64,000 nt of DNA from CAVSMC01 sp963728935 (GTDB lineage: Bacteria > Pseudomonadota > Gammaproteobacteria > Burkholderiales > Casimicrobiaceae), in the NCBI GenBank assembly GCA_963728935.1, contig CAVSMC010000001.1, positions 4,216,001 to 4,280,000 of the forward strand, read 5' to 3'. How positions within the stretch are numbered: position 1 is the stretch's first letter; every line of letters starts with the position of its first letter. The notes under the pieces were generated by a model. The model saw only the letters and a list, made by a program, of their open reading frames with translations, ran no database searches and was not told where the DNA came from. Shown piece by piece: positions 44,455 to 53,534 of the stretch. Position numbers and translations under genes: made by a program.

Positions 44455-47400
44455 TCAGTCCTTGGTTCCCGCGAGCATCCGGCGCGCTTCGAACGCGGCG
44501 CGCACGGGGTCGCGCAACAGCACGTGCGCGACGACGGCGGCGCTGCCCGGCCAGCTCACCGCGGGCTGCGGCGGCTCGGTGACGACGAGCGAGCGTGCAG
44601 CCGACGGCGCGAAGCGTCCGTTGCGCACCGCGCCGAGGTCGTTCCAATCGAGGTCGTCGCGCGTGACCGATCCTCCCGCCGGCTGATTGCCCTCGCCGAA
44701 GAGCGACAAGCCGAAACGCGGCGCGGTCGGGTGCTCGGCGATCAGGAACCACCACGACTCGGTCTGGACCTGCGTCTCGGAAAGATCGAAGCCGACCAGC
44801 GTGTAATCGGGCGGCAAATGCGCATGGAACAGTATCTTCGCCACCGCGCCGGGCACGCTCGGGTCTTCGAATGTCGGCTTGCCGCGCGCGTCGAGCTGCG
44901 CGCGCGTTGCCGCGATCACGGCGTCCGGATAGCGGCGCAACAGCTCGCCGCGAATGACCAGCACGACGCGCGCGCCGGCGCCACCGGCGCTTGCCGTGAG
45001 ATGCGTGCCGAGCTGCGTGCGCGTGAAGCGGTGAATCTGCTGCCCCAACTCGTCGGCGAATGGATCCCAGAACCGATAGAAGTACGTTCCGCGCTGATCG
45101 GTCGGATAACCTCGCCATAGCAGCTCGCGCCCCATCTCGTCGGAGAGTCCGACCAGCAGCGTTTCGGTGTAGACGGGATTGGTGAACAAGACGGTGACGA
45201 AATCGGGCTCGACAATCAGACCCAATCCCGGGACCAGCCACTCGCGGTCGTAGTCGGCGACCGCCTCGTACATCGGCCGATCGAAACGCGGCGCGTTCAT
45301 GATCCGCTCGAGGCGCAAGTCGTCGAACCAATCGGCGGCGAGCCAGTCCGGCAGACGCTGCAGACGGGCCTTTGCGTATGCGGTCATCGTGCGGCCCGGC
45401 GCGACGGCGTCGAGCAGCAGCGTGCGCGTCAAGTCCAGTGTCGTCCGATCCGGCGTGCGCGGTAGCTGCGCGATGCCGAGTGCCGCGCCGAATTCGGCAA
45501 AGCGTGGTGCGAGCTCGGCGAACGCTTGCGCCCCCTGCTTCGTGAACGCCTGCGTGACCGAGCGCGCGACGTCGCTTTCGAAGCGCAAGCGCGCCGACGG
45601 CGCAGCAACGTCGCCGGCGCGACCCTCGCGCGCGCCCGCCCGCAGCGCCGCGGCGGATGATGCGGCCGCATCGGCACCCGCGACGAAGCGCGCCACCTTA
45701 CCGACAACTGCAGCCGTGCGTGCGCCATCGCCGAGACCGACGACCGCATCGAGCTGGCGCGTCGGCGCCGTGAACGGAAGCGCGCGGTGAATGCGCCGCA
45801 ACGTTGCCGAGCTTTGATCGCCGCGGACCAAGCCAGCGTTCATCAGTCCGACGAGCAACGGCGCCAACGCCTCGGCGCGCCCCGGCGAGCGGACGGTATT
45901 GCCCGGCAACGCCTCGCGCACGCGGTCGAGCACGAGATCGGCGCCGATACGGGCGAGATCGACCTTCCCCTCATGGATGCGCCATGTCGACGCCGGCGCA
46001 CCGATGATGTCGGCGACGGACTCGACGCGGGTGCGTGTGGCGAGCCGCTTGAGCAACGCATCCGCGGAGCCCTCCGCCGGCACACCGAGCTTTTTCGCAA
46101 TCAGCGCCGGCGGCAGCGCGCCGACCGCTGCCGCAGACAACGTCGTGATTCCATCGGGCTCGACGTAGCTTCGACGCAGGTCCTTGAAGCCTTTGGTATC
46201 GGCGACCGCATTACGCAACGCCGGCCGCGCTCCCTTGTCCACGAAGCGCGCGAGCGGCCCGCGCACGCGGACCGCGCGCCGAAACGCGCTGCCGAGCGCT
46301 GCGGACGGCACGACGCTCTTGTCGACGTCGCCATAAATCGTCAGCGACGTACCGCCCGGACGAACCTTGTCGTGCACGCCGCGCATGACCTGCGTGAGCT
46401 CGCCCAGCGCCAGTCGCGACAGATGAACGCGATGCATCGATTCGCCGACGAAGCGGCCGAACTGCATGCGAACGAGCGATTCGTTCACCTTCTGGATCTC
46501 GCCTACCTGCAGCCAGGCGGCTTGCATCAGCTGCTCCTGGTCCTTCTGAACGACACGCGTGCCGATGCCGGCGACGATCCGATGCATTGGCGCGCTGTTG
46601 AGCTGCGGGAACCAATCGGCGTCGGCCGCGGTTGCGCTCGTCGGAGGTTCGCCGAAGACCGGTCCCAGCACGCGCGCGCCGCGTTGAAAGCGCGCGTAGA
46701 GGCGCGGCGCGACGCGCGGCAAGTCGTCGTCGGCCTCGCCGCCGAGATCGACGAGCTTGCGAAGGTCGTCGCGTCGGGCGACGCTCCAATCGATGCCTTC
46801 GACGGGCGCGTCCTTCGGCGGCTTCGCCGGCGACACCAGCGCGCAGCGAACGATTTGCACCCGACCGGGTTCGTCGACGCCGAGATCGGTCAGACCGCCT
46901 TCGGGCTTGGTCGTATCGATGAGCCGCCGGCCGATCTTCCAATCGGCTTTCACCGCAACGATGCGCTCGGCGAGCGACTTGAAGTCGCCTTTGTCGCCGA
47001 CGGAAAAACGCCACGTCAGATACGCGGGCAGCACGACTTCGACGTCGGCATCCGAGTTGTTCGACGCCCGCGTCCACGCGTCGGCGAGCGTTCCTCGGCC
47101 GAGCCCGAGACCGGTCTTGACGCCGCAGTCGAACGTCGGCACGACCGCGGCAATGTAATCGCGGTTCGGGTCGAGCTTGCGCGGGCACAGCAGGCGCGAG
47201 AGGTTCGTCGGTGCGTACGCGCCGGACAACCGGTCGCCGATGCTCGGTGTCCCGCTGGCGGGTCCGACCATCTGCGCGTGCGCCCACGCGGCGGCATCGT
47301 CGAGCGGCTGCAACTGACCGAGCCGCGTGCGCAGCTGCTGCGGAAGGCCGTTGACGCCCGGTTCCAGCGCGCCCACCGCGGCGTCGCAAACGACGAGCGC

Positions 47401-47826
47401 GATCCACGGCTTCAGTCGATCACCCGACGGAGCGAGCGGAGAGAAGAGCCACGGCAATTCGGGTCGATCGAACTCGATGTGCGCGACGAAGCTCTCCTCG
47501 GCCGCCGCCGTGCCGTCGGCGGGCACGCGTCGAACGACCTGCGCCGAATCGATGCCGATCACATCGCCCGGTCCGCGCAGCACGAGGCGCTTTTTCACCG
47601 GCGGACCGACGTCGCCGCCCTCGTCCTGCACGTTGACCGCGATCTCGACCGTCGCGCGAAGGTCGTTTCCGGTCGGCGGCGTAAGGCCGGCGGAAAGACC
47701 GGTTCGCACCCACGGCACGAACGTGTATTCGCCGAGCCGCGTGTCCTCCGGTTTGAACGGCGTCTCGAGCGTGCGGATGAAGGCGTCGGCGACGAAGTTC
47801 GCCGCCGAGCTGAGCGAGCCGATCAT
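44455..47826 (-). CDS. Giant uncharacterised protein (1123 aa)
   Basis: An 1123-residue soluble protein. The N-terminal ~250 residues look beta-rich (YTFVPWVRTGLSAGLTPPTG, EESFVAHIEFDRPELPWLFS, LKPWIALVVCD). The middle is helical. The C-terminal ~300 residues carry LPDWLAADWFDDLRLERIMN, REWLVPGLGLIVEPDFVTVL, GRELLWRGYPTDQRGTYFYR, FWDPFADELGQQIHRF and VVLVIRGELLRRYPDAVI. This last region is dense in Trp, Tyr and Arg and looks like the most conserved part. I recognise no family name and no enzyme signature. The ATG overlaps the stop of the DUF6603-like gene (ATGA), so production is coupled. Confidence 0.85.
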   Translation of the reverse strand: MIGSLSSAANFVADAFIRTLETPFKPEDTRLGEYTFVPWVRTGLSAGLTPPTGNDLRATVEIAVNVQDEGGDVGPPVKKRLVLRGPGDVIGIDSAQVVRRVPADGTAAAEESFVAHIEFDRPELPWLFSPLAPSGDRLKPWIALVVCDAAVGALEPGVNGLPQQLRTRLGQLQPLDDAAAWAHAQMVGPASGTPSIGDRLSGAYAPTNLSRLLCPRKLDPNRDYIAAVVPTFDCGVKTGLGLGRGTLADAWTRASNNSDADVEVVLPAYLTWRFSVGDKGDFKSLAERIVAVKADWKIGRRLIDTTKPEGGLTDLGVDEPGRVQIVRCALVSPAKPPKDAPVEGIDWSVARRDDLRKLVDLGGEADDDLPRVAPRLYARFQRGARVLGPVFGEPPTSATAADADWFPQLNSAPMHRIVAGIGTRVVQKDQEQLMQAAWLQVGEIQKVNESLVRMQFGRFVGESMHRVHLSRLALGELTQVMRGVHDKVRPGGTSLTIYGDVDKSVVPSAALGSAFRRAVRVRGPLARFVDKGARPALRNAVADTKGFKDLRRSYVEPDGITTLSAAAVGALPPALIAKKLGVPAEGSADALLKRLATRTRVESVADIIGAPASTWRIHEGKVDLARIGADLVLDRVREALPGNTVRSPGRAEALAPLLVGLMNAGLVRGDQSSATLRRIHRALPFTAPTRQLDAVVGLGDGARTAAVVGKVARFVAGADAAASSAAALRAGAREGRAGDVAAPSARLRFESDVARSVTQAFTKQGAQAFAELAPRFAEFGAALGIAQLPRTPDRTTLDLTRTLLLDAVAPGRTMTAYAKARLQRLPDWLAADWFDDLRLERIMNAPRFDRPMYEAVADYDREWLVPGLGLIVEPDFVTVLFTNPVYTETLLVGLSDEMGRELLWRGYPTDQRGTYFYRFWDPFADELGQQIHRFTRTQLGTHLTASAGGAGARVVLVIRGELLRRYPDAVIAATRAQLDARGKPTFEDPSVPGAVAKILFHAHLPPDYTLVGFDLSETQVQTESWWFLIAEHPTAPRFGLSLFGEGNQPAGGSVTRDDLDWNDLGAVRNGRFAPSAARSLVVTEPPQPAVSWPGSAAVVAHVLLRDPVRAAFEARRMLAGTKD

Positions 47827-50816
47827 GCAAGAGCTCCCGCGGCCACGATGCTCAGGCGCTTCGACGTGGTCGCGGCTTTCATCGTCTCCACTTGTCGTTG
47901 TGCAACGGTGTAGGGCATCGCCTTGCCCCCTTGCTGCAGCGTCCCGTCACTCGGCTGCGCGAGTTGCATGACGCCCGGATCGCGCATCGAAACGCCCCCG
48001 TTTGTCGCGACCGTCGCACCAGCGCCGACCTGCGAGGCGGACGCCGACGCATACGGGTTGTCGCGCAGACGTCCCGCTCGGGCGACCGCACCGTTGCGCA
48101 ATGCCATGTCCGCCGACACGTACTTGGCAAACTTCCAGCCGAGCTTCTCCGATGCAAACTCCTGGTGCGGATAGACGGTGTTCCAAGCGTATTCGACGCC
48201 GCTCGCGGCGCCGTAACGCGGCTCGGTCGACGCGACGACGCGCATGCCGCACGGGTACTCCTCGAAGTCGGATCCGCTCGCGGCTTGATCGTCCTTGCGC
48301 TCGAAGAAATGGCTCGGCGCGAACTTGTCCGTCGCGTGCGACACCGCAGCCGCCGCGATCCCTCCGAGCGTCGGGTTGGCGAGATTCACGCGGCGCGACT
48401 TGACCGGGCTCGAGCCGATGCGATCGATCTGGGTTTCGAGCGGCACGGAGAGCTGCTTCAGCTCGAGCGCGCCGAGCGGATGCACGAGCAGCGGCGTCGC
48501 ACGGTCCTCGACCAGTCGCACCCAGGTGTCCGCGCCGGCGGGCAATTGTGGCGCCCACGCGGTGTCCGTCGACAGCGCGCGCGCAACCTCGTCGGCTGGC
48601 GAGACTTCCGGCGCGCTCGACGTGTCGCGATCGCCCCACTCCGTGGCGGGAATGGCGAGCTTCGCCTTCCACAGCAGGATCTTGACCTCGGCGTAGCCCT
48701 CGAGATGCCACGGCCGCGTACCCGACAACTGGCCGCGGAACGTGACGCCGGCCACCGACTCGCCGAACGCCCTGATCGTGACGCCGCATTCGACCAGAAA
48801 GATGAAATAGATGCGCGGCGCCCACTGGAACAGCGCGTCGACCTTGAGCCACGCCTCGCCGGATACGACGCCCAAGTCGGCGGAGAACCAGACGGCGCCG
48901 CCGAACTGGATCGAGTTACCGGTGATCGCAAAGTACGCTTCGGCGCGCACCTGGAGGAACGCGACCGGCGGCGAAAGCGGAAGCGAAATCCGTTGCAGGT
49001 CCGACAGCTCTGCCGGCGGCGTGTATTTCGGGAAGAAGCCGCCGACCGACAGCGCGAACGCCGCGGTGCCGTTCCAGCGGATCAGCAGGCCGATGTCGCC
49101 GGAGACGGGCATCGCGGCGATCTTCGAGCCCGCGAGACTGATGATCAGCAGGAAGTAATCGGGCGTGATCTCGCCGAAGATCTCGGCGCGCAGGTCGACG
49201 ATCCGCAGGCTCGGATCGATGTCGGCCGACGGCACGCCGATCTGCAGCGAGCCGAGGACCACGATGCGCGGATCGGGCAGCGCGAGAACGATGCCGAGGC
49301 GCGCTTTGACGAAACCGGCTTGCGAGCCCCAGCCGAGCTCGATCATCGGCCCGACGACGAAGCCGCCGGGCTGCTGCGGGAAGATCTCACCAAGCCGATT
49401 GAGGATCTTCGGCGCGCTGGCGACCGGGTCCTCGGGGAACAGCAGCATCGCGACGGCGCCCTCGCGGATGCCCTTGCGCAACGCGTCGGAGTCGAGGCGT
49501 CGCTCGATCGCGAGCAGACCGCCGATGCCGCTCAGCGTGAAGCCGAACGACAGCTCGATCTTCGGCACGAAATGCACGCCGATGACGACGACGAGCGAAA
49601 AGGGATCGGTGCCGATCAGGCCGATCGCCGTAATGCCGATCTTCGTGAATTGCAGGTCGAGCACGCCGCCGTATTCGCGCTTGACGTCGTCGTAACGGAG
49701 AAAGCCGCCGCCGGTTAGGAGCGTGGTCTTGACGCGCAGCCCCGCCGACGACGGCGGTTTCGGCGTGACGTCGATCGCGTTGGCGCCACCGGTCCACTGG
49801 ATCTTGATGCCGGCGTCCTCGACCACCGCCGCGAACACGTCGCCAAGGTTGCCGGCGACGGTGAACATCAAGTCGATTCGGCCGCTGTCGGCGTCGGCGC
49901 CCGGCGGCCGTGCGATCGCGAACTGCCGCAACTCGATGCCGCCGACGGACACGCGCACCGGCAGCACGAGCCGGCGGTTCGGACCGTCGCCGAACGTGAG
50001 GCCGTCCTTGGTGTCGAGCGTGATCGCGGTGCCCGTCGTATCGGCGGTGGCGTCCTGGCCGCTGATAATCTGTTCGAGGAACTTGTCGGCGCGAAGCCCC
50101 GCTTTGAGGTTCGCCTTGAGCGCGATGCCGAGCTTGGCGGTGTCCTTGTAGGCGAAAAAGGCCTCGACCGACGCGCCGTCGAAGGATAGCGGTCCGATCG
50201 CCCGCTTGCTCGCATTCTCGAGCTTCAACGAAAGCTTCTTGTCGGCGCGGCTCCACTGCAACTGCGACGCGAACTTGCTGCCCGCCTGATCGATCGCGAG
50301 CACCTTCCTGCAAAGGTCGTCGAAGGTCTTCGACGCGCCGGCGGCGAGGCTACGGAACGGCGCTTTCCACGGCTCGCCGATGCCGCGTATCTGGTCGCGC
50401 ATCGACTGTCGCGCCGCGGCGGTCGGCTCGGGTTCCGCAATCTTGTCGGCAATGATGTCGATCGCTTCGTCGAGCGCGACCAGCACGGAGGCGAGCTCGG
50501 TGGCCGAGCGCGCAGCGGCCTCCCACGTAAACGGCGCGGTGGCGATCTCGGCCGCCATCTGCGTTGCCGCGTCCGCGGCGGACTTCGCTTTAGGCTTGAC
50601 CGCGTCGACGACGGGCTGGACCGCGGCTAGGACGTTCTTGATGTCGGTCTCGAGCTGATCGAGCCGCTGCTTCGCGGTGCCGCTTTGCGAGCCCGCGAAC
50701 AGCGCGCCGACGAGCGCGCCCGTGTCGTTGAACGTCGTCTGCGTCAGCTCGGCGGCGCGTGAGTGCGCAAAGGCGAGCGAGCCTTTGACCAGCGCTGACC
50801 AGACGTCTTCGGCCAT
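47823..50816 (-). CDS. DUF6603-like giant protein, first gene of operon (997 aa)
   Basis: A 997-residue protein. The first ~190 residues are helical (TAKQRLDQLETDIKNVLAAV; AADAATQMAAEIATAP). From ~300 to 760 the sequence alternates short hydrophobic beta strands with Gly/Pro turns: FVPKIELSFGFTLSGIGGLL, AVAMLLFPEDPVASAP, GGFVVGPMIELGWGSQAGFV, VLGSLQIGVPSADIDPSLRI, LSVGGFFPKYTPPAEL and LSGTRPWHLEGYAEVKILLW. This matches my memory of DUF6603, a repetitive beta-rich domain of unknown role. No export signal is present. It begins the four-gene unit, with a 410-base divergent control region before an 87-aa gene. The 'SGGFxPxY' strands hint at a beta-helix or beta-solenoid body, which is inference. 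Confidence 0.85.
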   Translation of the reverse strand: MAEDVWSALVKGSLAFAHSRAAELTQTTFNDTGALVGALFAGSQSGTAKQRLDQLETDIKNVLAAVQPVVDAVKPKAKSAADAATQMAAEIATAPFTWEAAARSATELASVLVALDEAIDIIADKIAEPEPTAAARQSMRDQIRGIGEPWKAPFRSLAAGASKTFDDLCRKVLAIDQAGSKFASQLQWSRADKKLSLKLENASKRAIGPLSFDGASVEAFFAYKDTAKLGIALKANLKAGLRADKFLEQIISGQDATADTTGTAITLDTKDGLTFGDGPNRRLVLPVRVSVGGIELRQFAIARPPGADADSGRIDLMFTVAGNLGDVFAAVVEDAGIKIQWTGGANAIDVTPKPPSSAGLRVKTTLLTGGGFLRYDDVKREYGGVLDLQFTKIGITAIGLIGTDPFSLVVVIGVHFVPKIELSFGFTLSGIGGLLAIERRLDSDALRKGIREGAVAMLLFPEDPVASAPKILNRLGEIFPQQPGGFVVGPMIELGWGSQAGFVKARLGIVLALPDPRIVVLGSLQIGVPSADIDPSLRIVDLRAEIFGEITPDYFLLIISLAGSKIAAMPVSGDIGLLIRWNGTAAFALSVGGFFPKYTPPAELSDLQRISLPLSPPVAFLQVRAEAYFAITGNSIQFGGAVWFSADLGVVSGEAWLKVDALFQWAPRIYFIFLVECGVTIRAFGESVAGVTFRGQLSGTRPWHLEGYAEVKILLWKAKLAIPATEWGDRDTSSAPEVSPADEVARALSTDTAWAPQLPAGADTWVRLVEDRATPLLVHPLGALELKQLSVPLETQIDRIGSSPVKSRRVNLANPTLGGIAAAAVSHATDKFAPSHFFERKDDQAASGSDFEEYPCGMRVVASTEPRYGAASGVEYAWNTVYPHQEFASEKLGWKFAKYVSADMALRNGAVARAGRLRDNPYASASASQVGAGATVATNGGVSMRDPGVMQLAQPSDGTLQQGGKAMPYTVAQRQVETMKAATTSKRLSIVAAGALA

Positions 50817-51226
50817 TGTTCAGCCCCTGGGTCGTGCGCACACGCGACGGCAACGGCTGCTCACGTTCGCGAGCAGCGAGCGCGAGAGACTACCACTCCC
50901 GCCGCTCCCGCGCACGGCCCGCGCGAGGGCTCGTCACCGCCGCGCTCTGCCGCCGACTTCGAGATTCGCGGGACATCGCCGACCACCGCGTGCCGAACCC
51001 TTGCGGCAAACGACGCGGCGCGAGCCCGCTCGAGTCATCGGCAATATTCACGACCCCGGCGCGTACTCTTCGCGCGACCCGGATCGATCGGGGACGATAC
51101 CGTTCGCATCGCGCCAACGCTTTCGCCGTCAACTCGAACGTCAGCGCCGCGACCGGAGAAACGATGCGCGCGCGATATCGCATCGCCGGACCCCACTTTT
51201 CAGCGATTCCACGAAGGAGCAATGCA
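50817..51226. other. Divergent control region of the giant operon
   Basis: The 410 bases between the divergent 997-aa and 87-aa genes probably carry both promoters. Frames here have no protein character. I see no convincing repeat or operator. Confidence 0.4.
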
Positions 51227-51490
51227 ATGGCCAATCACGCCGACCACGTAAAGATCCTGGACAAGAAGATCACCGAGCTTTCGGATGCACTCGCCCATCT
51301 CGGCAAGGGCACGGACTTGAAGGAGTTGCTGCGGATCATCCGCTTCCCGGCCTATACGACCCCGGCGGAGTTCGCGTTCACCGTCGCGATGCTCGACGGC
51401 ATCGCGCGTCAGGTCGACGTCATCAACAAGATGAGCAAGGATCTCGTTGGCGGCGCCAACGTCGTGATCAAGGAAGAAGCGCACGCATGA
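51227..51490 (+). CDS. Small helical protein divergent from giant operon (87 aa)
   Basis: An 87-residue, fully helical soluble protein: HVKILDKKITELSDALAHLG, KGTDLKELLRIIRFPAYTTP, AEFAFTVAMLDGIARQVDVI and NKMSKDLVGGANVVIKEE. AAGGAG lies eight bases before the ATG at 51227, which decides the start; the open frame upstream is not protein-like. I do not recognise a family. The heptad-like spacing suggests oligomerisation or binding to the coiled coil of the 1541-aa protein. Its place opposite the operon suggests an accessory or regulatory subunit. Confidence 0.75.
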   Translation: MANHADHVKILDKKITELSDALAHLGKGTDLKELLRIIRFPAYTTPAEFAFTVAMLDGIARQVDVINKMSKDLVGGANVVIKEEAHA

Positions 51491-51605
51491 CGGATACGCG
51501 GTCCTGATCGGGCCGCGCCGCCGTGCTTCATACGCGAGGACGCGGTGCGCCCGCTTCCTGGCGCTCGCATCGCCGATCAGGCGCCCGCGCCGAACAACGC
51601 GCGCG

Positions 51606-52298
51606 CTACTTCGCCGGCCGCGACTTCAGCTCCTCCAGACCGTTGGAGCAGATGACCGACCAGCGTTTGAACAAGTCCTCGAAATCGGCGCGATTCGACA
51701 CACTCGTCGTGGTCGTCGGACGGCCGAGGTTGCGCGTTTCGCTGCGGTCGACGGCGACGCCGAGCAACGCTCCGGTCGTCGAATCGCGGGCCTGAAGCAC
51801 CAGAGTCGCTTCACCCGCCTCCACGGTATAGGTGCGGGTCACGCCGGCCTGCGCCGGCGCGGTCGCGTTGAGGTAGAGGTTCACGACGGCCGGCGAGAGC
51901 CGCAGGACATCGCGCGCCGGCATTGCGACGATCTCGTAACCTCTGGCCTTGAAGGCCGTGGCGAAGATCTCCTCGAATCCCGAACGCATCGCCTCGGCGA
52001 TCCGCTGCGCGTCGCCATCGTCGATCCGTCCGGAGGTTCCTCGCGTGCGGTTGATGTCCTTCATCCAATCCTTGTGGAAAGAAACCTGCACGGGATCGAT
52101 CATGATCTTCGGATACGCGCCGAAGTCCGTGCCCGGCAAAAGGTAGACCGCATCGAGCTTTTTCGATTTGACTTTGACAAGTCCCTCGAGCTCGGGTGGC
52201 ACGGCGGACGCGGCAGCCACGGCAAGGGGGGCCATCGCCGTCAGAGCTCCGGCCAGGAGAAACGAACACACCGCACAAGCCCATCGCGCGTTTCGCAT
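51606..52298 (-). CDS. DUF3313-like periplasmic or lipoprotein-type protein
   Basis: A 230-residue exported protein. The signal peptide is NARWACAVCSFLLAGALTAM plus PLAVAAA. The mature part has KKLDAVYLLPGTDFGAYPKI, MIDPVQVSFHKDWMKDINR, IAEAMRSGFEEIFATAF and VNLYLNATAPAQAG, resembling DUF3313 proteins (often lipoproteins with an 'LPGADFSxYKxV' strand). The ATG at 52298 follows GAGGAGG. There is no lipobox Cys at a standard position, so it is probably soluble in the periplasm. Function is unknown. Confidence 0.75.
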   Translation of the reverse strand: MRNARWACAVCSFLLAGALTAMAPLAVAAASAVPPELEGLVKVKSKKLDAVYLLPGTDFGAYPKIMIDPVQVSFHKDWMKDINRTRGTSGRIDDGDAQRIAEAMRSGFEEIFATAFKARGYEIVAMPARDVLRLSPAVVNLYLNATAPAQAGVTRTYTVEAGEATLVLQARDSTTGALLGVAVDRSETRNLGRPTTTTSVSNRADFEDLFKRWSVICSNGLEELKSRPAK

Positions 52299-52587
52299 GA
52301 CTCGCCTCCTCGAACCGGACATTGCAACACACGCCGCCGTCAAGGATCCTCGGGATCAGCATACGACGCAATGGTTGCGCAAATCGGCATTCGGACAGGG
52401 CCAAGTGTCCAGCAGGATTGCAGGGTCATCGTCCAGTCCACGGTACGCGTCAGCAACGGCGATACGCACCGAAGCGCCATCGGACCCAAGCGAGTCTGCG
52501 GCTCGCGGGAACCATCGTTTCGGCGGGCATGCCATACAAACCGGGCGCTTCGGCGTCATCGACGACGCCCGGTCCGAGCGAAACGAC

Positions 52588-53505
52588 ATGCGCGTCTTCA
52601 TCAGCGGAGCGACCGGCGTCGTCGGCCGCAGGGTCGTTCCCCTGTTGCTGTCGCGGGGGCACGCGGTCACTGCAGTTACGAGGAACCCGCAAGCACGGAC
52701 GCGGCTCGCGCATGCAGGCGCCGCTTGCGTCGCGGTGGACCTGTTCGACGTCGAGGCGCTCAAGCGCGCTGTGCAGGATCACGATGCGATCGTCAACCTG
52801 GCAACGCACATGCCCTCGTCCGCCTGGAAGATGGTCTTTCGCAGCTACTGGCGACAGAACGATCGCATCAGAACCGAGGGTGTCGCAAACCTCGTCGACG
52901 CGGCGCTCAGCTCGGGCATCGCGACGCTGGTTCAGGAGTCGTTCGCGCTCACGTATCCCGATTGCGGCGATCGCTGGATCCGCGAAGACGTCGCGCTCGA
53001 GCCGGCCGCCTACAACAAGACGGTCCTCGACGCGGAGCGGGCGGTCGCGAGGTTTTGCGACGAACGGACCGGGGTCGTCCTTCGCTTCGCCGCGTTCTAC
53101 GGTCCCGATGCGATGCAGGTGCAGAGCTATATCGACGGGCTTCGCAGAGGCTGGGCGCTGCTGCCAGGTGCAGCCGATCGCTACATCTCCTCGGTGTCTC
53201 ACGACGACGCGGCAACGGCCGTCGTTGCCGCGCTGGAAGCGCCACCAGGCGCTTACAACGTCGTCGACGACGAGCCCGTGCGGCGCACCGTGTACTTCGG
53301 AAATCTCGCCGCAGCATTGGGCTTGAAGCAACCGCGATTCCTGCCGAGCTGGACAACCCCGCTGTTCGGATCGGCGGGAGGCCTGATGGCGCGCTCGCTC
53401 CGCCTGTCCAACCGCAAGCTGAAGAATGCAACCGGCTGGGCACCGCGGTTTCGCAGCGTCCGCGAGGGATGGTCCGTCGTCGTCGCGCAAATGAAACGCG
53501 CATAG
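52588..53505 (+). CDS. NAD(P)-dependent epimerase/dehydratase-like protein
   Basis: A 305-residue extended short-chain dehydrogenase. It has the dinucleotide-binding start MRVFISGATGVVGRRVVPLL, HDAIVNLATHMPSSAWK, a Tyr-Asn-Lys in AAYNKTVLDAERAVA that fits the YxxxK catalytic pair poorly (Tyr-Asn-Lys spacing is short), and VVLRFAAFYGPDA. It is probably an atypical NAD-binding epimerase-like protein with unknown substrate. The ATG at 52588 has only a weak ribosome site. An inverted repeat, ACCGGGCG (52540-52547) and CGCCCGGT (52566-52573), lies just ahead and could be an operator or leader hairpin. Confidence 0.8.
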   Translation: MRVFISGATGVVGRRVVPLLLSRGHAVTAVTRNPQARTRLAHAGAACVAVDLFDVEALKRAVQDHDAIVNLATHMPSSAWKMVFRSYWRQNDRIRTEGVANLVDAALSSGIATLVQESFALTYPDCGDRWIREDVALEPAAYNKTVLDAERAVARFCDERTGVVLRFAAFYGPDAMQVQSYIDGLRRGWALLPGAADRYISSVSHDDAATAVVAALEAPPGAYNVVDDEPVRRTVYFGNLAAALGLKQPRFLPSWTTPLFGSAGGLMARSLRLSNRKLKNATGWAPRFRSVREGWSVVVAQMKRA

Positions 53506-53534
53506 GGCCGCGCTCGCCCGCGGACGTCGCGGCC
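53506..53534. terminator. Candidate bidirectional hairpin between convergent genes
   Basis: GGCCGCG (53506-53512) pairs with CGCGGCC (53528-53534) around a 15-base loop between the convergent epimerase-like and glucosidase genes. It lacks a T-run. Confidence 0.3.

Noticed and set aside
38079..50816. Phage tail or contractile injection cluster as the identity of the giant operon
   Set aside because: No sheath, tube, baseplate, spike or AAA ATPase pattern is present.
50816..51226. An N-terminal extension of the 87-aa gene
   Set aside because: The added 137 residues are Arg/Ser-rich and the ribosome site is at 51227.
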